Position numbers and translations under genes: made by a program
Notes under the pieces: model-generated
What the model was told of the DNA's origin: nothing
Seen by the model: the letters and a program-made list of their open reading frames with translations, nothing else
Database searches by the model: none
Source: Gerris lacustris
Lineage: Eukaryota; Arthropoda; Insecta; Hemiptera; Gerridae
Length of the DNA: 64,000 bases
Direction: 5' to 3'
NCBI GenBank assembly: GCA_951217055.1
Contig: OX578280.1
Span: forward strand, 66,436,513-66,500,512
In this document: positions 38,101 through 47,014 of the stretch, piece after piece
Position numbering within the stretch: position 1 is the first letter of the stretch
Layout of the letters: each line of letters begins with the position of its first letter

Positions 38101-41100
38101 GAAATAATTACCAGATGAAGATGTCTTTTTACAATGAATTAGTGACTTGAAAAGCATAAACAGGCATTTTTTTTAGAATAAATGAGGAGCTTAGTATCAA
38201 AGACGGACAAGAGCACATTTCAAAATTTTACAGGAGAGCCGAAAAACTGTAGCTCAAATTCTACAGGTGCTAGAGCAATGATTTTTTTTTCTGCAGATTG
38301 ATTCTTAATAGACTCAAAACTAGTTAGAAGTACTCAAAACGTGAATTTCTTTGGTATTTTAGCTGGAAAATGGAGTTAAAAAGTGGAGTTGTCCGCTTTT
38401 GAAACAAAAACAAGGTTTTGTCCGTTTTTGAAGCAAAATGACGTTGAAAATAATTGTTAGAATAATAATATTGGAGAAATTTTTTTTTTCACATTTTTCA
38501 GAGTTCTTAGGGGGTAGTGCGCCCAAATTTAGAGCTAAAATTGATTTCTCGATTTCCCCTCGGGGTATCATTTTTCTAAACATGTATGTCAAAATGGTAG
38601 GAGTAGGTATTTAGATGCTAAAGCCCGCAGTGCATCATGGGAACGAGTTAGTAAAATGCAGCCTCCTGATTGGCTGTTTCGGTTATGCCCACTTTTGAAG
38701 CAAAACGTGTGTTGACTTGTCCGTATTTGAAACAAAACTACAAATATTATTGCACTTTTACCCCTTTTCTGGTCGTTTTTGATGCAAATGGATAGCAGAA
38801 TCTGATGCAGCGACCAAAAATCTATAAGAGACAATCGATAACTGAAATTCGGAAAAAAATGTCGAATGTCCGTCTTTGATACTAGGCTCCTCCAATATAT
38901 ATTAAAGTAGAACTTCGAGATGCATCACTTTTCTTATAACTTGCACTTGAAGTATAAATGTGGGTCATGTTACCGTTTCAAATATTCATGAATTAATACT
39001 GGGCGTAGTGAGGTACCTTGAATCCTGCGATGATGGTAGGTATGACAGTGTCTCGTTCCTTCTCTGTCATCTTGGTAGATACGGCGAGCAACATGAGCAT
39101 GTTATCACAGTCTGTCACCCCCATTGCATACAGGTCGCTCAGAACGTTTGCACAAGCTATCCTACCTACAAACAACCACTCAGATTAAACAAACAGATTA
39201 ATAACACATTAATTAATTTTTCACTGATACTCTTAGTATTAGGTAGGCCCTCTAGGGTAGTAGCCCAACACATGATTTGTGGATTTTTGTTTCTTACATT
39301 GCATATGCAAGTCAACAGTTTTTAATATTTATGCACCTAGGGAGTAAAGTAAGCCATTATTCCCTGAGTGAAAAAGTTGGTTCTTGAGGCGAAGCCGAAG
39401 CTTTAGGTCCCTAAATCCCGAGGTGAGCAGAGGGAAATAGACTTTTAACGCTAATTATAATGCTTACAACGCCAATTAGCTCCCAAGACGCAGCCGAGGG
39501 AGATAATTATCACAAGGGGAATTACAGCACTTTACTACCGAGGTACATACAATATTTTATCTCCAGTAGGGAGAAAATAGACATTTTCATCCATTGCACA
39601 GTTTATATTTATTATTTTAATAAATAACAATAATTGTTAGCACTTTTAGTAGTAGATATAAGAGATTCAATATTAAAAACAAATAAGAATTGAAATTTAA
39701 CTCAAATAGAAGGTTATTTAGATGCAGGTCATGAACAATGATAAACAAGGTCAAAAAAGCAGTGTCGCCAACCTGATTTCAACAACTTCATTACATTAGC
39801 CATTCATTCTCTACTATTTATAAAATAATTAAGTTGGCAATCCTTCTTTTTCTCCCTGGTTTTACTTTTTCTCTCTACTTTTACTTTTTCTCCCTACTTT
39901 TGAATCAGAGAAGAAAAGACTTACTTTAGTCCCTCTAAACTAATCCAAAATTATAACTTTTTCTCCCTACTGGAGATAAATTACTTTTAACATTTCATTG
40001 AAATTTCGAGGGCCGCTCCAGTAAATTGTAGTATATAGTAATATTGCGGGCCTCTCCTCGGATTTTGATATTTGCTACAGGATTATACTTAATCCAGAGT
40101 GAAGCGTCCTGTAGTTTTGCCGCACCCCTCTGTAAACTTGCAACAGCAGAAATAAGGTCTCATATATTGGCTGTCCCAGTGTGTAGGCTTTTATGGTTGA
40201 TGTTATCATGGGTTTCCAGTGGGACGCAGTCACCACCGGAAGACCTAGAAATATGTGATAGCAACAGTTAATTAACAAAGGAGTACACCTAGGTACTCAT
40301 CAGTACCACACAGGTTATTTTAGTAGAGAGAATGTAGCAAGTAATGTTATCAAAGTGAAAGTAAGGTGTAAGCAGTCTAAGCATAGTTACCCATCATGTA
40401 TGGATCGTCTACTAGTGGGTATATGAAGTCGGTAGTCTGAACGAGGCAGAGTCCTCCATGCCTCAGCGGGGTTACACAGGCGTCCATCCCTCGTCCTATA
40501 AAACACATACAATGTTCTGTACAATCTTACTTTTCAACATTTATAGATACCAATATAGGTGGGTAATAAACCAAAAGAGAACCACTTATACATACTTTTA
40601 TAAATCCACTTCTAATTAAATCTGTTAGCATTTTTTAACAAAAGCAAACAGCTTTAGAAATTATAACTCATCCATAAGATACCCCTTACTGGACATCCTA
40701 TTCCTATTAAGGACATCTATGGCAGTGGTTCTTAACCTTTTGGTAACCACGGCCCCCTTAAAATCTCCAAATATAATATACCTAGTACCTAACTACCTTT
40801 CGAGGCCCCCTGGGGGGTCGCGGCCCCCCGGTTAAGAACCACTGATCTATGGGATACCCTAGCTGATCACTGGATGTCCATAGGATACCCTTAAAGCCTC
40901 TTCCAGACTGCCGAACCGAACACGGGAAAAGAGCTGAGCATGTTCGGTTCGGCGTTCTAGTGTCAATTTAAACACCCCGAGCCGAACATAGGAAAGGCCG
41001 AAATCAGCATGATCCACAACTAACGCCCGAACATAATTTCTGTTTCAAGAAATATTAGTTTAATAAATACTTTTTAATTTAAACTGTTAAATTCGTATTT

Positions 41101-42376
41101 GTTGATGGTATATAGAATGAATAATATTATAAGAAAACTTTAGTGGCGTTGGCTTATAATATAAAAAAATTTCAAAAGGTTAAAATAAAATTGAAAAATA
41201 AGGCTGATCAGCCTTATTTCGAAATAATAGGATTTTAAAAAATTGATAAAAGGCATAAATAAAAAAAACAAGGATTTATTTACAATAAAGGATTAAAAAA
41301 CATAATAACAGACAAAAAAAAAATAAATTTGTTTTGTTTATTTATGTAAGTAAATTGTTTTATTTAGAGGTTACAGGAAGGGTGACGCCTGCTCGGATCA
41401 TTTTGTGCGTCCGTCCACACTACCAACAGGCCAAACCAAACATCCCTTTGATGTTTTGTCAAAAAAAGACAACAACTGGATCGGGGTGCTGAACATAGTT
41501 TGATCATTTGGCACCTATGCAGAGGCAAATGCTTGGCTCGTTTTAACTGGACATCCATAGGATACCCTTAACTCGATGTCCATAGGGTACTCCCAACTGT
41601 ATGACCATAGGATTCCCCTAACTGGACATTCCATTGAGGATATCAATAGGACATACTTAGGATGACCCAATGAGGCATTCAAAACGGGATAACCAAAGGG
41701 AACCCATGGACCAACGATTATGGACAGGATAAAATCTGGAGAAAAGGATATCCGAGAAAAGTCTTTCGGATCAGTTGTGCTACTTCGGATATATGTGTGT
41801 GATTTGTACATAAGAGAGTTGATATCATTTTATCAAGTGAGGCCCCACCCACTTTTCTACAAACAGCACCGGCTTCATCAGTTTTACCAGGTCCATCACT
41901 ATTGTACAATTATGATTATCTCTGCTACTGTTAATTATCACTTCTCACCGTTGGAAATTTAAATTTACAGCGAATTAAAGACCAAGAGGCCCCACAGCTT
42001 TCACAGTAATTCGCCTCTGGTTCAATATAGACATATTCATTGACAGACGTACATAACAGTGCATGTAGCACTGTTTTAGCGGTTATCAGTAAACAAAACA
42101 AAACGATGAAGCCGGCACTACCCCCCGGTACCGGAAGCTAAATATAGACAGAGTAAGAAAGATGTACTCACTTATAGGTGGTATGGTGCCGGTGGCTAGG
42201 AAGTGCGAGGAAAGCTGGTTTGGATGCGGCTCGTCGAGATCCAGTCCCTCGAGGAAGCGACCGAGCACTTCCTGAGGGACTTTACACCCTCATCCTTTCA
42301 GATCTGAGAATCTCGTGAGCCTAAAACCAGCCTCCAACCCCGCAACCACCGGCTTACTTCCGCTTCCACCGTGCAT
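25917..42376 (-). CDS. Sephs: Selenophosphate synthetase with in-frame TGA at the catalytic codon (7 coding exons)
   Basis: Selenophosphate synthetase (SelD/SPS family) makes selenophosphate from selenide and ATP in the cytosol; SPS1-type paralogues lack this activity. Coding exons (minus strand): 42376-42172, 40495-40391, 39165-39017, 36597-36485, 34693-34503, 32136-31969 and 26146-25917. They total 1161 nt, i.e. 386 codons plus TGA stop, close to the usual ~390 residues, and every junction keeps frame and restores family sequence. Visible motifs: [11 protein letters not shown](TGA)-GCK at codons 18-32 with catalytic position 29 and Lys32; [18 protein letters not shown] (87-104), an ATP/metal-binding Asp stretch; [52 protein letters not shown]; and C-terminal PETSGGLL and WIIGIVEKG. 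The start is the first ATG after an in-frame TAG, with A at -3. The TGA may encode Sec (SPS2 type) or be read through (SPS1-UGA type). Family assignment is very secure; the residue inserted is not. Confidence 0.95.
27537..28010 (+). repeat. tRNA-like repeat (SINE-like) with perfect 33-bp hairpin
   Basis: 27537-27569 and 27577-27609 are perfect inverted arms around GCAGACA. A tRNA-like head (27828-27904) follows, with A box TAGCTTAGTTGG and B box GGTTCAAATCC, and then the body CGTAGTAAATAATAATTATA. The acceptor-like ends CTCCTGC/GCTGGAG pair with one mismatch. Nested in the 3.1-kb long-TIR element. Confidence 0.75.
28070..28553 (-). pseudogene. Degenerate ORF inside the long-TIR element
   Basis: Two overlapping frames (28553-28347 and 28450-28070) read as one frameshifted protein. 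First comes a segment with CDHHKK and [12 protein letters not shown], then [29 protein letters not shown] and an acidic Ser/Glu-rich tail. The paired cysteines suggest a zinc-binding domain of a transposon-encoded protein. I do not recognise the family. The frame break shows it is probably inactive, although an unrecognised intron is possible. Confidence 0.45.
29833..30847. other. No gene seen; SPS intron 6
   Basis: Intronic sequence with short chance frames only. No repeats shared with the rest of the window were recognised, apart from AT-rich stretches. Confidence 0.45.
30852..31290. mobile_element. piggyBac-type MITE, TTAA-flanked (copy 1)
   Basis: Ends CCCATTGAATGCG and CGCATTGAATGGG with TTAA immediately outside both (30848 and 31291). 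This is the target site and end form of piggyBac elements. Interior is shared with 35069-35350. It lies in SPS intron 6. Confidence 0.85.
31396..31789. mobile_element. Tc1/mariner-like non-autonomous element
   Basis: Inverted ends with CCCCGTCAAAATTAATGCA and TTAATTTTGACGGGG, flanked by TA at both sides, enclose about 394 bp. The 66-codon frame at 31574 has no recognised transposase motif. TA target and end style suggest Tc1/mariner; assignment is tentative. Confidence 0.6.
31969..32136 (-). CDS. Sephs: SPS coding exon 6
   Basis: 168 nt, acceptor ttgcag, donor G|GTAACA. It encodes [29 protein letters not shown] and [20 protein letters not shown]. The C-terminal AIRS-domain motif [13 protein letters not shown] is intact. 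Confidence 0.95.
32573..33135 (+). mobile_element. Element without terminal inverted repeats, copy 2 (broken ORF)
   Basis: Inverted homologue of 61087-61674 in SPS intron 5. It keeps ATAATACTCCTCCAGAAATA and CGTAGATAAAGTACGGTACG, and the 56-bp near-palindrome at 32675-32730. Its ORF start is lost. Confidence 0.65.
32675..32730. repeat. 56-bp near-perfect palindrome
   Basis: 28-bp arms starting CTGAAGAATTCCTCTTC meet at CCTAGG, with one mismatch. The homologue at 61518-61573 also has a single mismatch, at a neighbouring base. Confidence 0.9.
34255..34440. repeat. Dispersed repeat, three copies in the window
   Basis: GACACTCAGGTTGGCTAACC, CCACTAGGTTATCC and TTTTTGTCTAGTTAGCC recur in diverged form at 37620-37770 and 45080-45240. 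No ORF. Confidence 0.6.
34503..34693 (-). CDS. Sephs: SPS coding exon 5
   Basis: 191 nt, acceptor ggatag, donor G|GTAACG. It encodes [34 protein letters not shown] and [11 protein letters not shown]. The final G joins exon 6 to complete an Ala codon. Confidence 0.95.
34820..35908. mobile_element. AGGTTTGTTCCAACCAC element (copy 2, with nested insertion)
   Basis: Same family in inverse orientation in SPS intron 4. It is interrupted by the TTAA-flanked element at 35069-35350. Confidence 0.8.
35069..35350. mobile_element. piggyBac-type MITE, TTAA-flanked (copy 2, nested)
   Basis: Same ends and TTAA flanks (35065 and 35351), nested in the AGGTTTGTTCC element. Contains a 24-bp poly-A and an interior palindromic GGATCCAC/GTGGATCC set. 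Confidence 0.88.
36015..36345. mobile_element. Compact inverted copy of the 9555-10525 element
   Basis: Reads TGTGAGGCTCTCTCGCATTA and GCTACGCTAAGGCAACCACA, and ends CGCCGCCAAAGAAGTTTCAC, the reverse complement of the 9555-10525 landmarks. It lies in SPS intron 4. Confidence 0.75.
36485..36597 (-). CDS. Sephs: SPS coding exon 4
   Basis: 113 nt, acceptor gtatag, donor CC|GTAATT. It encodes [20 protein letters not shown] followed by [18 protein letters not shown]. It contains the VTGGQTV Gly-rich loop of the family. The exon has no ATG in this frame, so simple ORF scans miss it. Confidence 0.93.
36786..36933. mobile_element. AGGTTTGTTCCAACCAC element (short copy 3)
   Basis: 148-bp internally deleted copy with intact inverted ends and TAT/TAT flanks. 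The core is nearly self-complementary (GCATGCGCATCGG and GCACATGCGTCGT). Confidence 0.8.
37777..37997 (+). pseudogene. LINE C-terminal fragment (zinc-knuckle-like motif)
   Basis: The frame at 37794-37994 reads [20 protein letters not shown] followed by PALRTAR. This is the Cys/His pattern (CxxC...H...C) found at the C-terminus of many arthropod non-LTR retrotransposon polyproteins. It lies in SPS intron 3 on the opposite strand. No RT domain precedes it. Confidence 0.6.
38184..38892. mobile_element. 709-bp inverted-repeat element (copy 1, SPS intron 3)
   Basis: Ends GAGGAGCTTAGTATCAAAGA and TCTTTGATACTAGGCTCCTC are inverted. It is near identical to 48275-48980. Interior has ATTGATTTCTCGATTTCCCC, distantly like the 18045-20405 ends. 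Confidence 0.88.
39017..39165 (-). CDS. Sephs: SPS coding exon 3
   Basis: 149 nt, acceptor ttgtag, donor AAG|GTACCT. It encodes [34 protein letters not shown] and ends IIAGFK. This is the conserved dimer and active-site helix region of SelD-type synthetases. Confidence 0.95.
39354..39981. mobile_element. Element with TATCTCCAGTAGGGAGAAAA inverted ends (copy 1)
   Basis: TTTTATCTCCAGTAGGGAGA near 39555 is inverted at 39960-39981. Adjoining 39354-39555 has CCTCGG/GAGGCGAAGCC-type short repeats. The whole block is inverted at 58445-59061. It lies in SPS intron 2. Confidence 0.75.
40391..40495 (-). CDS. Sephs: SPS coding exon 2
   Basis: 105 nt, acceptor ttttatag, donor G|GTAACT. It encodes [15 protein letters not shown] then [20 protein letters not shown], the Asp-rich nucleotide/metal-binding part of the family. 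The first codon (R69) is split with exon 1, and G104 is completed by exon 3. Confidence 0.95.
40723..40844. mobile_element. hAT-type MITE, CAGTGGTTCTTAACC ends
   Basis: 122 bp, inverted ends CAGTGGTTCTTAACC/GGTTAAGAACCACTG, perfect 8-bp duplication (atctatgg). It inserted into a small GGACATCTATGGGATACC-type repeat in SPS intron 1. Confidence 0.94.
41547..41660. repeat. Short diverged tandem repeat, about 25-28 bp
   Basis: CTGGACATCCATAGGATACC and relatives recur four to five times here, and again around the MITE at 40685-40900. Confidence 0.6.
42172..42376 (-). CDS. Sephs: SPS coding exon 1 (start, recoded TGA)
   Basis: The exon encodes residues 1-68 plus the first base of codon 69. ATG is at 42376-42374; an in-frame TAG lies 15 nt upstream of it. 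It contains the family's N-terminal [11 protein letters not shown] followed by TGA (42292-42290) and GCKVPQEVL. The donor is A|GTGAGT at 42171. The N-terminus ([17 protein letters not shown]) is short and variable, as is normal for the family. Confidence 0.93.
42243..42281 (-). promoter_or_regulatory. Candidate recoding stem-loop just 3' of the TGA
   Basis: In the mRNA sense, AGTCCCTC-AGGAAG pairs with CTTCCT-C-GAGGGACT around the 10-nt loop TGCTCGGTCG. This gives 14 base pairs with one bulged C. The stem begins 8 nt after the TGA, in the coding sequence. Position and strength resemble the selenocysteine redefinition element of SEPN1 and the readthrough hairpin described in hymenopteran SPS genes. 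The pairing is read directly from the sequence; its function is inferred. Confidence 0.75.
42290..42292 (-). other. In-frame TGA codon at the selenophosphate synthetase active-site position
   Basis: Codon 29 of the SPS reading frame is TGA in the context K-G-[TGA]-G-C-K. In SPS2 proteins this residue is Sec (or Cys); in vertebrate SPS1 it is Thr and in fly SPS1 Arg. The next six bases are GGGTGT. This fits the GGG-TG[C/T] hexanucleotide that I recall being reported after UGA in animal SPS genes. Everything up- and downstream is intact, so the TGA is very unlikely to be a simple terminator. Confidence 0.93.
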
Positions 42377-42560
42377 CTTCCAGAAATACTAACAAAACAC
42401 AGCGTAATACAAACACAACTTGCTACTTCTTAGGGCTCGATCGCACGACTGATGCCTTCTTCTTCTCCCCGCCTCCTCTCATTGGTCCGTTTTTCCCGCT
42501 CCGACACACGGGGGAGCAGTCCGACTTTCTCCCCACAACGATTTTTGTCAAATCGCTGTT
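42377..42560 (-). promoter_or_regulatory. Probable SPS 5' UTR and promoter region
   Basis: Sequence immediately upstream of the SPS start, more G+C- and CpG-containing than its surroundings, with an inverted CCAAT box at 42485-42481 about 105 nt from the ATG. No TATA box is obvious. The transcription start cannot be placed from sequence alone. Confidence 0.4.
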
Positions 42561-43911
42561 TTTGTCTATTTTACGATAAAATTGATCGAAAAAACCTTAT
42601 ATTAAATGATTATTCTAATTAATACTCGTTTTTTTTAATATTTACAATTCGAAGAACAAAAAAACCTTAATAAATAATACTTGAAACAAGAAAATAAGAG
42701 TAAACTTCTTAGTAAGTTAAAATATCGATCGATAGTTTTCTGTACAAGACCGAACGATATTTCTCGACGCTAAAAATTCCTGACATAAAAAACAACTATT
42801 TATCTATTATTTCTAGTTTTCAAGAAAGTAAAGAGTTATCGCCTAGAACTTGGAACGAAAGGATAAAATATAATATATAGAATTTTATCGGCTGTTTAAA
42901 TTAAATTTTGTTATCATCGAATCATCGTGTTTGGATAAAAAACAACAACAAACAGCTGATATTGTGATACGTTGATTAATTTGTAAAATTAAAAGCGAAA
43001 ATTGTATTTATATTTTTCTTTCTTCGCGTCATTCTCATTTCATAATAATTTTTAAGTCGACAACTACTGTCTAAATTGTAGAGTAGAGGAACGTGTCCTC
43101 TAATATCGATGTATTAAATATCGTTAGACTGTACAAGTCGATATACACTATACGGCAATATAAATATATTGATATACTAAACTAATTAATTAACATGTCT
43201 CAAACGTTATATAATCCCGTTAAACGGTCTAATAAAAATTAAATTTTATTACTATTGTATGCGTATATGGCCCCCCTTGCCTGAACACAGTTTATATCGA
43301 TACTCCATGCTCGTCCTCCTACCACAGTTTATTATCGTAAATTTTAAAATGGTTTATTATTACAAAAAAAATAGGGTGGAGGTTTTGATCTAATCGACGT
43401 TTAATTAATGATATTTTATCTCGTCTAATTACTTCGATACTGGATGGATATTTAGTTGGTCATAATAAATAAATTAAATGAAAATATTTCTTGCACCAGC
43501 GACTGTCGACTGTTGTAAATAAGGATTTTGGTTACTGACTAGCCGCGAGTTCGGCACAAATAAACAAAAAAAGAATCATTTATTTTGACTATCTCTAAAA
43601 TATCAGGTCCTCTGTTAGCTCTTTTATTTTCGGGTAATCTTTGTTTCTCGAACATTTATTTATTAAAAATTACCTAGTACGTACGGAAATCATATTTTCA
43701 TATAAATTTAAACGTGTTTAATAAACGAAAGTTCTTAGTTTAGACCGATTAATTTCGGAGGTGGGCTGTTGGTTGAACTGTGCACGTCTGTCTTTGTCTT
43801 GTCTCGAAATAAAAAATATCAAAATGGCCTCCAAATTGATCGCGTCTTGTTAATTTTTATCAGGGGTATTTTTCTGCCATCGATATTGCCGTTGTTTTCA
43901 GCGTTCTAATA

Positions 43912-44166
43912 TTATTCGGTTTCTGTTTGTCCGATCGAGTCCCTGTAGTCAGTGGTGAATATCTGTGGGGACAAAGCAAGACTTTCGTCGCTTTCTACGT
44001 TTCTACGTAGTTTATAAAACCCCTGCTTCTTCGAGGGAGGTACGTATTTTTTTTTCTTTTGTTTATCGTTTCTTATTGTTATTATTTGTGGCCGTGCCCC
44101 TGAGATCGTCTCCCCGTTTCGCCTGTGTCTAACAACACTACTATCGTATAAATTACTGTTCGACAA
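43912..44166 (-). CDS. Unrecognised small ORF (84 codons), doubtful
   Basis: An open frame in the repeat-poor intergenic block. It is rich in Lys/Arg/Ser with a KQKKKKYVPPSKK stretch and no domain that I recognise. It could be an exon of an unknown gene, but it overlaps the donor-like site on the other strand and has no splice support. Chance is the more likely explanation. Confidence 0.12.
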   Translation of the reverse strand: MSNSNLYDSSVVRHRRNGETISGARPQIITIRNDKQKKKKYVPPSKKQGFYKLRRNVESDESLALSPQIFTTDYRDSIGQTETE

Positions 44167-45827
44167 ATACGTCGCAATCGTATTTTTATCCGAATCCAGT
44201 TTAACGATTTTGTTAAACGGTTTCTTATCGGTTGTTATTTTTAAGAATTGTTGCAGGGGAGTGACAAATACGGCCCTGGTGCGAGTTGTTCAATCGACCA
44301 AGTAGATTACTACATCTGCAATGTCCGACACAACTTCAATTATATCAACCTCCAACTTCGCATAATTATATTCCAGTATCCCCCGACCGATGCTAATTAT
44401 AAAACCTTATTACTCAATTGGAAAACGTTATTTATCGGTGGTTTACGTGAGTTATCCACTGTTATTTTGTCAATTGCTTGTCAGAATTCGAAGGAAATTT
44501 TAAATCAATTAAACCTACATTAATTTTACTTGAAAATGGCCTAATCTTAACCGATTTGAGACTTCTCTTAGTTCAATTTATCGACGATACTTATCGCCGA
44601 TTAAATTTTAGCCGTAAAATTAAATATAATGATGCTTCCATTCATTTTTGTATTTGTTTTATAAAATAATACAAAAAACATAAACGGATTAACGCAGTCA
44701 CATCATTTCTGGAATACTCCGTGAGGGTAAAATCATTTAACAAATGCAACACATGCAATATCGCTTGAAGGTTGCTTCTTGCAGGTCGCCCGTATTGCAT
44801 GTATCGCACCCGCTGACTGATTGCCTCCCTATCGCTCTGTTGGTGGGTCCCTACTCCTTTACCTAGGAAGCAACAGGGTGGCGATATCGTATTGCAGCTG
44901 TATCGCTTGCCTATCGCCCTGTGTGCGGACAGCCTAAGGGGGTTCTCTGGAGCTTTGTACCTGTGAATCCCAGTTTTTGTATCTGTGAGAGGGATTTAGG
45001 GACATGGGTATGATCCCATGTTTGACACTGATTTATATAGCTCACTACAGTATGTATGTGTGTTACAAGTTGTGACGTTTGACACTCAGATTGGCCAACC
45101 TAAATAAGGAAAAAAATAAAGGCACTAGGCTTGTGGGAGGGGTGGAGCCAGTGACATTTTTGTTTGCCTAGTTGGCCCTACCTTTAAAATTCAAAATCCT
45201 GACCTCTCAGGATTTTGATTCTTAATTGCTAGGATTTAACAAGTAGTTCGTCCTACCTGTCTAGTACTACCACTACTATTAGTATGCGTCAGCCACCTTA
45301 CACCTCTACTTCCTAACTCTTAGCTTTTTTATACGAGTATTTCTTTTGTTATTTATTTTTTTAATCATTTACAGATAGGTGTATCGGGACAAATAGATTT
45401 CTACTTTGAGTTAAACTAAAAGCTGCACCAAGGTGCCAAGTCAAATTAATAGTCGGGGTCAATTGTATTGTTTCGAAGGAGGGCTATACAAAACTAATTG
45501 TTTAATTACCTGTAGCTAAGAATTAATACAGACAGTTCTAGTTATGTTAATTGTACATAAGTGGTGCAATTATAGTTTGTGCTCAGGTAACTAGCCACTC
45601 TTGAACAAACATATCTTGTATTTTCATTCTACCTATTTTCACCTTATATTTATTCTCTTATCTCTGTTGTATCCAATAACATTTTATCACACATTTTTGG
45701 AGAAAAACTGTGTTCTCATGGAGTTTGTTTATTGAGAACCTGATGTTTGATGAGCTTTTAATTTATATATGTGTCATTTATTTTTATTGGTTCATTTGAT
45801 TTAGAGCAATGGCTATTAGTACAAGAG

Positions 45828-45990
45828 ATAGCGTGCAAAAAAGTGTCTGATTAACATCAAGCTAGAATTTTGTGTATAAGTAAATATTTTGGTACCTTTT
45901 AAGAGTATGTGGTCGGCTAAGTTCGTCTGAGGGACATAGCTTGGCAATAGGCATTTGAAAAAACAAACTGGCAGAGAGTAGCCATGTCCT
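45828..45990. mobile_element. Single arm of the 4200-4775 foldback family
   Basis: Contains GAGATAGCGTGCAAAAAAGT, ACATCAAGCTAGAATTTTGT, TATGTGGTCGGCTAAGTTCG and a GCAGAGAGTAGCCATGTCC end, matching 4208-4375. No inverted partner is seen beside it. Confidence 0.75.
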
Positions 45991-46523
45991 GCCCTTTTTG
46001 CACCCTGTTAATTTCAACTGTCTGCACTCTTTTACTTTTGCTTAATTTATAATTCATGAAAAAAATCAAAACAATTTAGACAAATGGGGGTAAACAATCT
46101 AATAAATTAGATAATTATAGTTTATTACTGGATACTATATTGATAGATTTTTTAAAGGTGAAAAATAAAAACGAACTTAATCCATTTTTTAAAGAAACGT
46201 TTCAGCTCTTCTTAGAGCCATCTTCAGTCTTTTAATTCTAAAATTGAAACAAACAATCCGTTAAATAACAATTAGTATTATATCACAATTTATAAATATA
46301 GTATGTTCTAAGACATATAAAATTCCCAAAAACTTACATGCAGCGTTGTGGTCACAAGAATTAATGGTACAATCTATTAACAAAATCAAGTACTTTCTCT
46401 ATCTCTTGGATAGAGAGCGTCACCTTTGTATATAAATTAAGTTTACAGTCAAATTAACTACATTAAAAATTTTTTAATTTTAACTACATCATAACAATAT
46501 TCTATATAAACAATTAGAAAATA

Positions 46524-46701
46524 AATTTTTTTATCAAAAATGTAAAAATCTGAATTTAAAGACACTCAACTTGCAACCAAACCTGCAATACTCCGAGGTA
46601 TACATGCTGCACATACATATTGCCAAACCTACATATTGCAGGTTTGGTTGCAAGTTGAGTGTCTTTAAATTCAGATTTTTACATTTTTGATAAAAATTTT
46701 T
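46524..46701. repeat. Long hairpin, arms about 62 bp
   Basis: The left arm (ending ACCAAACCTGCAATA at 46590) is complementary to the right arm (starting TATTGCAGGTTTGGTTG at 46634), separated by 43 nt. It is perfect over about 60 bp and lies 150 bp before zinc-finger exon A. Either a hairpin MITE or a source of double-stranded RNA. Confidence 0.9.
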
Positions 46702-46849
46702 ATTTGCCTATAATGTCGGATCTGTGGTAACAGACATACATGAAAAAAGTTAAGGTCGACTTTGGTTTATAATGTAGAGAGTTTAATTTGATGTATAAAG
46801 ATGTTTACTGTTGTTGACAGAGAGACGGAAAGTGGTTCCTGTTGGTTAG

Positions 46850-47014
46850 TACCATGACATGTGGCAGCTTGGGGTGCCACCTCACCGGTGTGGTTACTGT
46901 GAGAAGACGTTCAGCAGGAAGGAACATCTAGTGAACCACATCAGACAGCACACGGGAGACTATCAGCACCACTGTTCCTACTGCAACAAGGCTTTCACAC
47001 GCAAGGACCACATG
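46850..47014 (+). CDS. crol: Zinc-finger exon A
   Basis: 55 codons, phase 0 at both ends; donor ATG|GTATTT. I put the acceptor at ggttag (46848-46849) because the frame has a TAG there, so coding cannot extend to the earlier cag at 46818-46820. It begins YHDMWQLGVPPHRC. This fits the end of a finger (H-x3-Q instead of H-x3-H) and a linker, followed by finger 1 and most of finger 2. Confidence 0.8.

Larger units (their letters stand above)
42561..46849. other. Divergent intergenic region
   Basis: Between the SPS start and the first zinc-finger exon found. 42561-44700 is relatively free of the repeat families seen elsewhere and has more CpG. It includes a strong donor-like GAG|GTACGT at about 44037-44045, so untranslated first exons of the zinc-finger gene may lie here. 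44730-44940, 45080-45240 and 45828-46085 are dispersed-repeat fragments. A long hairpin sits at 46524-46701. No finger-coding exon was found. Confidence 0.4.

Noticed and set aside
42086..42268. Short SPS-frame ORF starting after the TGA as an independent gene
   Set aside because: It is the downstream part of SPS exon 1 running past the donor into intron 1; there is no ATG in the conserved part.
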